The notes beneath the pieces were generated by a model. That model had not been told where the DNA came from. It saw only the letters and a list, made by a program, of their open reading frames with translations, and made no database searches. 64,000 bases of DNA, taken from an uncultured Gammaproteobacteria bacterium. Its GTDB lineage: Bacteria; Pseudomonadota; Gammaproteobacteria; Steroidobacterales; Foliamicaceae. Position numbers and translations under genes: made by a program. Below, piece by piece: positions 1 through 7,648 of the stretch; position 1 is the stretch's first letter, and each line of letters opens with the position of its first letter. The DNA is taken from the NCBI GenBank assembly GCA_951828235.1, contig OX639965.1:310001-374000 (forward strand). Direction: 5' to 3'.

Positions 1-822
1 CGCGGCCTCGGCATTGGCCTGGGCTGAAAACGCCATCAGCTCGATTTCCCGCGGCGACTTGATCGCCCGGATCCGGCGCAAAGCCCGGTCGGCGTGAACC
101 GGAATCGCGTCAAGGCCGGCAGTCTCGAATATCGCGTTTACGACCAGGTGGTCCACACCGATGCGTCCGCGGTCCAGGCCCATGCCCTTGACGGCGTTAA
201 CCAGCGCCCAGCGCGCGTCGGCGCTGAGCTTCTGCCCCGACAGGGCGGCGTCCAGGGTGCTGCGGCGGTGCACTTCGATCTCCCGCAGCGCCACCTCGCC
301 CTTGTCTTCGAAAATGTAGGCCGGGTTTGCCCGCGGCTCGCCGCCGTCGTTCGCGCGCCGTCCGTCCGCTTGCCGTCCCTTGCCGTCCTCCTTATGGCGT
401 CTGTCCCAGCCGCTGAACAGCCAGGTCTGCAGCGGGAAATTGAAGTAACCGTCGGAGTAGGTGTAGTAGTAGATGAATTGCGCCATCACCAGGCCGGGCG
501 CCTGGCGCTGATCTCTGGAGAGGAGCGCGTAGGCGGGAGCGGGATAGCCCATCTTGGCCAGCGATCCCCAGTGCCCCGTGAGATGGAAGACGTTGATCGG
601 CTCTGCCAGGACCAGGCCGTCCAACTGCTCCTCTTCCATTACCCGGTAGGCCTGCTCCAGGTTCATCAGCGGCCCGGCCCGCACGCGTCCGACGCGCTCG
701 GACAGGTTGTTCGGCGTCAGTTCCGTGGCGCCGGCGTTCGCTGGAGGCGCCAGCGCCGCTGTAGCGCCGGCCGCGCCGGCGGCGGCGATGCCGGTCTTCA
801 GCATCTCGCGCCGAGTAATCAT
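1..822 (-). CDS. M24-family (Xaa-Pro dipeptidase-like) peptidase, 3' end cut by window edge
   Basis: The reading frame is open from the ATG at 822 to the left edge (274 codons, no stop), so the C-terminal part is missing. The first 30 residues look like a twin-arginine (Tat) signal: TRREMLK followed by an alanine-rich hydrophobic stretch ending near ANAGA. The following region has the creatinase N-terminal style typical of M24 aminopeptidases, with phrases such as EEEQLDGLVLAEPINVFHLT and, near the end, RIRAIKSPREIELM just before the expected metal-binding domain. The metal ligands lie outside the window, so activity cannot be judged. It starts 55 bp after the stop of the TonB-dependent receptor and is probably cotranscribed with it. 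I infer a periplasmic peptidase acting on imported or external peptides; a creatinase-like amidohydrolase is the alternative. Confidence 0.75.
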   Translation of the reverse strand, partial: MITRREMLKTGIAAAGAAGATAALAPPANAGATELTPNNLSERVGRVRAGPLMNLEQAYRVMEEEQLDGLVLAEPINVFHLTGHWGSLAKMGYPAPAYALLSRDQRQAPGLVMAQFIYYYTYSDGYFNFPLQTWLFSGWDRRHKEDGKGRQADGRRANDGGEPRANPAYIFEDKGEVALREIEVHRRSTLDAALSGQKLSADARWALVNAVKGMGLDRGRIGVDHLVVNAIFETAGLDAIPVHADRALRRIRAIKSPREIELMAFSAQANAEAA

Positions 823-877
823 CCGATTACGGCTGACCGCTTATTCCAATTCTGCGGGACGGCAACGCCGGCTTTCT

Positions 878-3238
878 TCAGAAGTTGTACGACGCCCGCA
901 CGCCCCAGGCCGCCTTGTCGGGAAGCCCGGCGGTCAATATGCGGCGGGGCCCGAGATAGGCGAAGTCATGCAGGATCTGGTAGTTCGTAAAGGTCCTGTC
1001 GTCAAAGACGTTCTTGCCGAACACTTCCACGCGCATCGTGTCGTTCTCGACTCCTGCGCGCACATTCACGCGGTGGCTGTCGCCGGTCTCGGTAAGGTTC
1101 GGGTTTCCGGCAAAGCGGCTGCCTGTCATGATGTAGTCTACGCGGGCGTACCAGTCGTAACGGTCGGTCAGCTGATCCGTATAGGCAAGGCCCAGCGATC
1201 CCTGGTTTTTGGGGTTCTTCTGCGTCTGCTTGCCCAGTCCGTCCACGTTGTTGATGCCGAGCAGGACGGGGCAATGGCTGGTGCACGGGACTCTTACGAT
1301 TTCCGAATCGTTGATGCTGAAGGTGGCGTCAACCCTGAGTTTGTCGGTCAGTGCCAGCGCGCCCTCGAACTCGAATCCATTCAGTTCGATCTTGCCGCCC
1401 ACGGTCGTGAGACCGACGAAGTCGGTGGTTCCGTCGGGGGCCGTTACAAAGGCGCCCGAAGAGCTCTGCGCTTTCCAATCGGCCCAGTACACGGTTGCGG
1501 TTACCCAGGCGCGTCCTTCCATGAGGCTGCCCTTGAGACCCAGCTCAAAGCTGTCCAGTTCTTCTTCCGGTACCGTAAGACCGGCACCGGATTGCTGTTC
1601 GATCTGGTCCAGTTCCTGCTGTGACCGCCCGACCAGGTTCGCATTGAAAGTGCCCGGACGGGTTCCCTGGGCAAAACTGGCATAGAGAGTGATGTCCTCA
1701 GTTGCCTTGTAATCCACGATCACGCGCGGCGTAAAGCTGGTAAAAGTGTCCGACAGTTTCGACGCGCTCGTCGCGCCGCCTTCGGCTACCTTGTCCCATT
1801 GCTGGCGCCCTTCCACGCTCACGCTGAGCTGATCCGTCAAGTCATATCCGACTGAACCGAACAGGCCCGTCGTCCGGATGTCCCACGAGTTGCCGACACC
1901 CAGTCCCTGTGTCCAGAAAAGAAACTTCAGGCCCGTGGAGCGCACGCCGGTGGTGTCGAAATAATTGGCGCCCAACTGCCACCGCCAGCGCCCCTGGTCC
2001 GCGGAAAGCCGCAATTCCTGGCTGAAGTCCCTGAGGTCGCGGTTGTTCAGCAGTCCCGTGTCCCTGATGTCTCCGACACTGGCTGTGGCGCGGCGGTCCA
2101 CGTCGTCCAGCACCATCCACTCGTTGGAGTGAAACGCTGAAATCGAGGCCAGCGAGATGTTATTGGTGAACTCGTAGTCCATGACCAGGCTGGCGTTCCA
2201 GGCGCGCCGCGCCATTCCGAAACCATCCAGAAACGGCGGGTCGAAAGGACTCACGATTCCGGGCCGCCCCGGAGTCGATATGCCGTTCAGCACGCCTTCC
2301 TTACTGCTGTTCAACTCGAAATCGGCATTGATCTCGCTCGCCTGGGGAAACGGTGCTTCGCCGCAGATCCAGGTATTGCCGCCATTGCGCTCCAGCAGCG
2401 TGGACCCCTGCGGATTGCAATTGAAATAGTGCTCGCCGTTGCCCTCGCCGTACGCGAAGGCCGCGCCGGGCCCGTCATCGTCCTGCCAGTGATGCACGCG
2501 CAACTTGGCGGAGAACTGATCCGTAGGCGTGGCGTACAGCGTAGCGGCCATGTTCCAGGTCTTGCGGGCGCCCAGCTTCTGATCGGGATTGTTGCCCAGC
2601 CGGTAGTGGCCGCTGGTGCGATAGGAACTGCCTGACACGCGATAGAACAATCCCTCGCTCAGCGGCCCTTCCACCTGAAGTCCGAAGTTGGTGGTCCCAT
2701 ACTGGCCCGCCTCGGCGGTGACCTTGCCGGTGAACTCTTCCGATGGCGTCTTGGTAACGAAATTGACCGCTCCGGAAAAGGTGGCCCGGCCGAAGTACGC
2801 GCTTTGCGGACCCTTGACGACCTCGACGCGTTCGGCGTCCTCAAGCCCGCTGATGACGCTGCCCATCATCGGAGCGCCGTCGATGAACACCATGGCCGGC
2901 TGGACGTGATCATCCTCGGTCTCAATGCGCATGCCGCGAATCACCAGAAGGCGGTTGGACCGGTCGCCGCGGCCGACCGAATGCTCGGCGAAAAAGAAGC
3001 CGGGCGAAAAGTCGACGAGATCCGCGAAATCGGTAATGCCCTTGGCGTCGATGTCCGCCGCGGTAATAGCGGTAATGCTCACCGGCACTTCAAGCAGGCT
3101 TTCCTCGCGTTTGCGCGCGGTCACCACGACTTCTTCGAGCACGTCTTCCTGCGCTTGCGCGGTCGAGACGATTCCGAGTCCGGCGGGTATTGCGACCACG
3201 CATGCCGCGACAAAACAAAAGAATACCCTTGACCTCAT
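878..3238 (-). CDS. TonB-dependent outer-membrane receptor
   Basis: This 786-residue protein begins with a signal peptide (hydrophobic run ending AQAQ), then a TonB-box-like segment EEVVVTARKREESL near residues 35-48. A plug domain follows to about residue 170 (including VEVVKGPQSAYFG), then a long beta-barrel region ending in the aromatic terminus GVRASYNF, as expected for insertion by the Bam machinery. The family actively imports iron chelates, vitamin B12, glycans or other ligands with energy from TonB-ExbBD. The ligand cannot be read from sequence. The ATG at 3238 has a good ribosome site (GAGGGG, six bases upstream). The promoter region carries a GntR-like palindrome and the next gene is an exported M24 peptidase, which makes a nutrient or peptide-derived substrate plausible; this is inference. 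Confidence 0.92.
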   Translation of the reverse strand: MRSRVFFCFVAACVVAIPAGLGIVSTAQAQEDVLEEVVVTARKREESLLEVPVSITAITAADIDAKGITDFADLVDFSPGFFFAEHSVGRGDRSNRLLVIRGMRIETEDDHVQPAMVFIDGAPMMGSVISGLEDAERVEVVKGPQSAYFGRATFSGAVNFVTKTPSEEFTGKVTAEAGQYGTTNFGLQVEGPLSEGLFYRVSGSSYRTSGHYRLGNNPDQKLGARKTWNMAATLYATPTDQFSAKLRVHHWQDDDGPGAAFAYGEGNGEHYFNCNPQGSTLLERNGGNTWICGEAPFPQASEINADFELNSSKEGVLNGISTPGRPGIVSPFDPPFLDGFGMARRAWNASLVMDYEFTNNISLASISAFHSNEWMVLDDVDRRATASVGDIRDTGLLNNRDLRDFSQELRLSADQGRWRWQLGANYFDTTGVRSTGLKFLFWTQGLGVGNSWDIRTTGLFGSVGYDLTDQLSVSVEGRQQWDKVAEGGATSASKLSDTFTSFTPRVIVDYKATEDITLYASFAQGTRPGTFNANLVGRSQQELDQIEQQSGAGLTVPEEELDSFELGLKGSLMEGRAWVTATVYWADWKAQSSSGAFVTAPDGTTDFVGLTTVGGKIELNGFEFEGALALTDKLRVDATFSINDSEIVRVPCTSHCPVLLGINNVDGLGKQTQKNPKNQGSLGLAYTDQLTDRYDWYARVDYIMTGSRFAGNPNLTETGDSHRVNVRAGVENDTMRVEVFGKNVFDDRTFTNYQILHDFAYLGPRRILTAGLPDKAAWGVRASYNF

Positions 3239-3317
3239 TTAAGTCCCCTCAAGAGTTGTGCGGGAAAGTTAGTCGATTCGACCTGTTGACCCGCCTCCCG
3301 AATAGCGATCGGCCAAT

Positions 3318-3355
3318 TGGTATGACCACAATAGCACAGGTAGTGCGCTTGACAG
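3318..3355 (-). promoter_or_regulatory. Promoter and GntR/FadR-like operator of the TonB receptor operon
   Basis: On the minus strand a -35 candidate CTGTCA (3350-3355) is separated by 16 bases from a -10 candidate TATTGT (3328-3333). The palindrome TGGTCATACCA (3318-3328) abuts and overlaps the -10 end, so it would cover the transcription start. TGGT-N3-ACCA matches the operator style of FadR-subfamily GntR regulators. Repression by such a regulator is inferred; no GntR gene is in the window. Confidence 0.5.
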
Positions 3356-3409
3356 AAATGCCCGCTCATGTTTTCCTTGACGTTGTGTTTGGCTACTTCG
3401 TAACTCGTT

Positions 3410-4720
3410 TTGAGTAGCGACGAAATTCCACTACCAGCCCTTCTGGGCATTTTCTTTTTGTTGCTGGCCCTGTCGGCCTTTTTCTCCGGCACCGAAACCG
3501 CGCTCATGCGGATCAATCGGTACAAGCTCAGGCACCGTGCCCGCGAGGGCCACCGCGGCGCGCAACTGGCGGACAGGCTGCTGGCCCGTCCCGACCGCTT
3601 GATCAGCCTGATCCTGTTCGGCAACAACCTGACCCATTTCTACGCCGCGTTCATATGGACGTTGCTTGCGTTGCGCGTGGGCGGTGTGATGGGAGCAATA
3701 GCGGGAACCATCCTGCTGACGCTGATCGTGCTGATCTTCGCGGAGGTCGCTCCCAAGACCTGGGCTGCGGCGCGCCCGGAAAAACTGGCGCTTGTGGCCA
3801 GCCGCGTGTATTACCCGCTTCAGAAAATCACCTGGCCGATCATCTGGGCGATCAACCTGGTTGCCGGGTTACTGGTGCGGCTGACGGGCGTGCGCCCGGA
3901 CAAGGACGACGAGCAGGATCTCACCGTGGCGGAACTTCGTACGCTGGTGGCCGAATCCGGCCGCCGCATCCCCAGCCGGCGGCGGCAGATGCTGCTGGCG
4001 GTGCTCGAGCTCGAAGCGCTGACGATAGAAGACATCATGACGCCGCGCGGCGAGATCGAGGCGATCAACCTGGACGAGGAATGGCCCGAGATCATCCGGC
4101 AGTTGCGCGCCGGCGCACACTCGGTGTTGCCCTGCTATCGCGGTCAGCTCGACAACGTGGCGGGCATGCTGCATGTGCGCAAGCTGCTTCAGGCGAACGG
4201 CTCGAACGGGCTGAACCGGCGCCGGCTGGAAGCGTCGATCGAAACGCCCCACTACGTGTTCGAGCACACCTCGCTGACCCGGCTGTTTTCCGATTTTCAC
4301 CGCGGCGCCGGCGCCACCTCGCTGGTGGTGGACGAGTACGGCGACATCCAGGGCCTGGTCAGCGTGCAGGACCTGCTGCACGAGATTTCCGGCGGCATGA
4401 TCGGCGACAGTTCTCAGGAAGCGGAGGAGGACGAGGTTCAGCCGGACGGTAACGGAGGCTGGCTGGTGGACGCCGGCGCCAACATACGGCTGCTCAACCG
4501 GCGCATGAGCTGGCGCCTGCCTACATACGGCCCAAAAACGCTCAATGGCCTGATCCTGGATAAATTGGGTACCATTCCACAACAGGGACAACGCTTGGAG
4601 TTGGGCGGTTTCCCCATGGAAGTGCTGGAAACCTCCGAGAACGCCGTCGACCTCGTGCGCGTCATGCAGGCCGCGGCGCAGGCCGGTTCCACGACATCCG
4701 CCACGCAAACCGGACTCTAG
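3410..4720 (+). CDS. CorB/CNNM-type membrane protein (DUF21, CBS pair, CorC_HlyC domains)
   Basis: The 436-residue product has an N-terminal DUF21 membrane domain (about residues 8-190) with several hydrophobic helices and the SAFFSGTETALM motif typical of this family. A CBS-domain pair spans about 205-330 (IMTPRGEIEAI and VDEYGDIQGLVSVQDLL), and a CorC_HlyC domain follows from about 345 to 425. Relatives (YfjD, CorB, CNNM) are inner-membrane proteins linked to magnesium or cobalt efflux. The start is a TTG; no ATG upstream is in frame and the next ATG would remove the first membrane helix. It ends two bases before yaaA, so the two genes are probably cotranscribed. The transported ion is inferred from the family only. 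Confidence 0.87.
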   Translation: MSSDEIPLPALLGIFFLLLALSAFFSGTETALMRINRYKLRHRAREGHRGAQLADRLLARPDRLISLILFGNNLTHFYAAFIWTLLALRVGGVMGAIAGTILLTLIVLIFAEVAPKTWAAARPEKLALVASRVYYPLQKITWPIIWAINLVAGLLVRLTGVRPDKDDEQDLTVAELRTLVAESGRRIPSRRRQMLLAVLELEALTIEDIMTPRGEIEAINLDEEWPEIIRQLRAGAHSVLPCYRGQLDNVAGMLHVRKLLQANGSNGLNRRRLEASIETPHYVFEHTSLTRLFSDFHRGAGATSLVVDEYGDIQGLVSVQDLLHEISGGMIGDSSQEAEEDEVQPDGNGGWLVDAGANIRLLNRRMSWRLPTYGPKTLNGLILDKLGTIPQQGQRLELGGFPMEVLETSENAVDLVRVMQAAAQAGSTTSATQTGL

Positions 4721-4722
4721 AA

Positions 4723-5496
4723 ATGCTCGCTATCCTCTCCCCCGCCAAATCACTGGATTTTGAATCGCGCCTGCCGCGCGGCCGCCACAGCGTCCCGGAT
4801 TTTCTCGACGATTCCGCTCAACTGGTGGAGAAACTGCGCGAATTCAGGGCGCCTGAACTCTCGCGCATGATGGGCATCAGCGACAAGCTGGCGGAATTGA
4901 ACGTCGATCGCTATTCGGACTGGAAGCAGCCGTTCAGCCGCAGGAACGCCCGGCCGGCGGTACTGGCGTTCAACGGCGATGCCTACCAGGGCCTGCGCGC
5001 GTGGGAATTCTCCGGACGTGATCTTGGCTGGGCGCAGCGGCACCTGCGCATTCTTTCCGGCCTGCACGGAGTCCTGCGGCCGTTGGACCTGATTCAGCCG
5101 TACCGGCTGGAAATGTCCACGCCATTGGGCACGGCGGCCGGATCGAACCTCTATGACTTCTGGGGCGATCGCCTGACCGTATCCGTTCGGGAAGCGGTGG
5201 CGGGCAGCGGCACGCCGGTGCTGGTGAACCTGGCGTCCAGGGAGTATTTCAGCGCGCTCGATCTTTCCGACGTGGGCGGACGGGTGATCACGCCGCGCTT
5301 CCTGGACTTCAGGAGCGGCAAGTACCGTTTCGTGAGCTTCCTCGGCAAACGGGCGCGGGGGATGATGGCGCGCTTCATCATCGAGCGGCGGATGCGCTTC
5401 GCCAAGGGCCTGCTGGCGTTTTCCGAGGCCGGATACCGCTACGACCCCGAGCGCTCGACCCGCGACCAGCCGGCCTTCATCCGCGACGCGCTCTAG
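4723..5496 (+). CDS. yaaA: YaaA family peroxide-stress protein
   Basis: The protein has 257 residues, the normal length for the family. It opens with MLAILSPAKSLDFE and carries conserved blocks FNGDAYQGLRA (about residues 85-95), LRPLDLIQPYRLEM (about 121-134) and NLASREYFSAL (about 173-183). In E. coli YaaA is cytosolic, is induced by peroxide and limits damage by lowering intracellular free iron and binding DNA. The ATG lies two bases after the stop of the CorB-type gene, which suggests translational coupling in one unit. No OxyR site was recognised, so any peroxide control here would come through the upstream promoter. Confidence 0.93.
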   Translation: MLAILSPAKSLDFESRLPRGRHSVPDFLDDSAQLVEKLREFRAPELSRMMGISDKLAELNVDRYSDWKQPFSRRNARPAVLAFNGDAYQGLRAWEFSGRDLGWAQRHLRILSGLHGVLRPLDLIQPYRLEMSTPLGTAAGSNLYDFWGDRLTVSVREAVAGSGTPVLVNLASREYFSALDLSDVGGRVITPRFLDFRSGKYRFVSFLGKRARGMMARFIIERRMRFAKGLLAFSEAGYRYDPERSTRDQPAFIRDAL

Positions 5497-5512
5497 TCCG
5501 GGGCACGCTCCC

Positions 5513-6316
5513 ATGCGGCCACCGATCACGTTGATATGCGCCATGTTGGCGGTACTTCTCGCGCCTTATCACACAGGCAGCGCCGCCGATGAGGCCCAAA
5601 CCGGCGCCGAATCCGGCGCCGCTGCCGCGATCGCAGCCGCAATCGAGGATCCGCTCCGATTGCGGGCCGATCGGGCCCGGGACGCCGACCGCAAGCCCGA
5701 AGCCATCCTGGCCTTCGCCGGCTTGCGTCCAGGCATGACCGTCCTGGATATGTTCTCCGGTGGCGGTTACTACAGCCAACTCGCGGCTTCCGTCGTCGGC
5801 CCCACGGGCAAGGTCGTTGCACACAACAATACGCCTTACGCCACGATAGCCCGCACACAGATCGAGCAGCGTTACGCAGATGGCCGATTGGCGTCAGTGG
5901 AGCAACTCCTGGGAGAAAACAACAAGCTGACCCTGTCTGCCGACACCTTTGATGTCGCGCTCCTTATCCTGTGCTACCACGACGTTTACTACATCGACGG
6001 TCAGCGTGGCTGGGAACGAATAGACCGCCCCCTGATGCTGGCCGAACTGTACTCCGCGGTAAAACCTGGAGGTGTCGTGCTGGTCGTCGACCACGTTGCC
6101 GAATCCGGCACCCCTGAAGACGTGGTGGCGGGGTTGCACCGCATCGATCCTGCCCTCGTCAGGTCAGATTTCAGTGCGGCGGGCTTTCGATTCGACGCGG
6201 AGAGCGACGTATTGTCAAACGACAACGACCCGTATGACGTCATTGCCATGTCCCCGCATGTGCGGGGACAGACCGACCGTGCTGTCCTGCGCTTCAGGAA
6301 ACCGGCTAACCCCTGA
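5513..6316 (+). CDS. Exported class I SAM-dependent methyltransferase-like protein
   Basis: This 267-residue protein starts with a cleavable-looking signal peptide (ITLICAMLAVLLAPYHTGSA, then ADE), followed by a Rossmann-type methyltransferase fold. Motif I is VLDMFSGGGYYSQLA (about residues 78-92), the acidic end of strand 2 is represented by KVVAHNNTP, and a post-I region DVALLILCYHDVYY is present. Similar signal-bearing proteins occur in proteobacteria, often annotated as predicted methyltransferases, but their substrate is unknown to me. SAM is not expected in the periplasm, so the protein may have lost methyltransferase activity or act before export. It starts 16 bp after yaaA and precedes a decayed gene, also with a signal peptide. 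Confidence 0.8.
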   Translation: MRPPITLICAMLAVLLAPYHTGSAADEAQTGAESGAAAAIAAAIEDPLRLRADRARDADRKPEAILAFAGLRPGMTVLDMFSGGGYYSQLAASVVGPTGKVVAHNNTPYATIARTQIEQRYADGRLASVEQLLGENNKLTLSADTFDVALLILCYHDVYYIDGQRGWERIDRPLMLAELYSAVKPGGVVLVVDHVAESGTPEDVVAGLHRIDPALVRSDFSAAGFRFDAESDVLSNDNDPYDVIAMSPHVRGQTDRAVLRFRKPANP

Positions 6317-6376
6317 TGCAGCGTCCCCATTGAGGGGCCGTGCGACATTCCCGGCACTGGAAAATGGAGTCCGGCG

Positions 6377-6677
6377 ATGAGAAACAGTCTCCTGGGTCTG
6401 GCGTGTGCGGTCATCTTGCTGGCGCCGCCGGCCCATGGCGATGATGGGGTCCTGATTTTCGGCGCCACGCGCAACACAGGACTGGAAATTGCGAAGATCC
6501 TGGTCGGGAATTATCAGGCTCAACCTGGAGCCGGAGTCCACAGGACCGGTTACACGCGGGGATCTGGCCGATATGGTCGTATGGGCCTATGACAACGACG
6601 AGTCCATCAGGAAGATCTACCACGTAGTCGGCGACGATCCGCTGGCGGTGGAACGAATGGACGATCCCAAGGAGTAG
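6377..6677 (+). pseudogene. Remnant of an exported NAD(P)-binding oxidoreductase (SDR-like), internally deleted and frameshifted
   Basis: The first frame starts at an ATG behind a GGAG ribosome site and encodes a signal peptide (LLGLACAVILLAPPAHGDDG), then a nucleotide-binding strand VLIFGATRNTGLEIAKIL. It loses similarity near 6520 and stops at 6592. A second frame, picked up at about 6520 and running to 6677, encodes what looks like the C-terminal end of the same family (TRGDLADMVVWAYDND, YHVVGDDP). An intact relative would need roughly 150 more codons between the two parts. I read this as a gene that suffered an internal deletion with a frame change. A short functional peptide is unlikely. 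Confidence 0.7.
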
Positions 6678-6706
6678 CCCTGGGTCATCCGCACCGCACT
6701 GGCCCG

Positions 6707-7615
6707 CTACTGTGACCGTGTCCGCCAGCTGAGCCCGGTCATGCGGTGTTTCTCGTCGATGTCGATGACCGCATCCGCATAATCCGGCATCGTTTTCAGC
6801 ATATGGCGCGTCAGGCGCTCGTAATGCTGGACGAAACGGGCAAGTTCCGCATCCGACATCCCCGGCGGCTTCGCGTCGCCGCGGGGCCCGTCGCGAAATC
6901 GCTCGCGGAGCTTGTCTTCCTGCAGCGAGCGCCATTCGAGGACCCTTTCAAAGGAGGGAACTCGCAGCATGATCAGCAGGTCCAGGCGTGCGAACAACTC
7001 CGCGTAATCCGTACGCAGGCGATCGTTGACGCCCGTCCTCCAGGCCCCATTACCGTCCTCCGAGGCTTCCAGTTCGTTTACGGGATCGCTCAGTGACTCC
7101 GGCGCCTGCGGCCGGGCCCCCAGGCACCAACCCTCGAACAGCACGACATCCGCCGGAGCATCGACTCGCCGCCAGTCCTGCTCGGGCGCACGATCGTCGG
7201 TCGCCTTGTCGAATACCGGCACGGCGACTTTTCGAGCCGCACCGGGATGCGTCAGCGCATCCAGAACCCGGCGAGCCAGCGGAACATCGTGCGTGCCCGG
7301 AACGCCCCGCGTCGCCAGCAGCGGGTGCGCCCGGCGGCTCAACCGCCGGCGCCGGGCCTTTGTGAGGTAGACATCGTCCAGCGGAATGCAGACCGCGGAG
7401 AGTTGCATCCGCCGGCCCAGCCATTTCGACAGGAAACGCGCAAACGTGGTCTTGCCGGATCCCTGCGCTCCGCTTATGCCGACAATTATTGGCCGTCCGG
7501 TAGCGGTCCTGAGCCGTCGAATGCGCTCGGCAAGCGGGCCGGCACATTCCTGCGCGGTTCCGGCATAGTCGGCGGGCAGCCGGTGGCCCACGACAAGTTC
7601 TTCCGCCCAGCGCAC
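6707..7615 (-). CDS. P-loop kinase of the D-glycerate 3-kinase / phosphoribulokinase-uridine kinase class
   Basis: The 302-residue product has a Walker A motif GISGAQGSGKTTFARFL (about residues 46-62), a LDDVYLTKA segment (about 78-86) typical of D-glycerate-3-kinase-like proteins, and an acidic Walker-B-like LFEGWCLGARPQ (about 158-169). The length and the C-terminal region (SFERVLEWRSLQEDKLR) fit the predicted kinase group that includes plant D-glycerate 3-kinase and yeast Tda10. It probably phosphorylates glycerate or a related small hydroxy acid in the cytosol. The start is GTG. It follows radA by 33 bp on the same strand and lies near pckG, which would fit a role in three-carbon metabolism; that link is inference. 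Confidence 0.78.
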   Translation of the reverse strand: MRWAEELVVGHRLPADYAGTAQECAGPLAERIRRLRTATGRPIIVGISGAQGSGKTTFARFLSKWLGRRMQLSAVCIPLDDVYLTKARRRRLSRRAHPLLATRGVPGTHDVPLARRVLDALTHPGAARKVAVPVFDKATDDRAPEQDWRRVDAPADVVLFEGWCLGARPQAPESLSDPVNELEASEDGNGAWRTGVNDRLRTDYAELFARLDLLIMLRVPSFERVLEWRSLQEDKLRERFRDGPRGDAKPPGMSDAELARFVQHYERLTRHMLKTMPDYADAVIDIDEKHRMTGLSWRTRSQ

Positions 7616-7629
7616 TAGTGTCGTGTCAC
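7615..7629. repeat. Short repeat CTAGTGTCGTGTCAC, copy 1
   Basis: The 15-mer recurs exactly at 25938-25952, and a diverged copy CTAGGGTCGTGTCT lies at 55534-55547. The ends of the 270-bp element at 50454 (CTAGTGTGCTGTCCC) resemble it. All four sites sit at gene ends. A single exact 15-mer pair can arise by chance in 64 kb, so only the positions make it notable. Confidence 0.35.
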
Positions 7630-7648
7630 GCCTGTATCGCCGCGTTGT

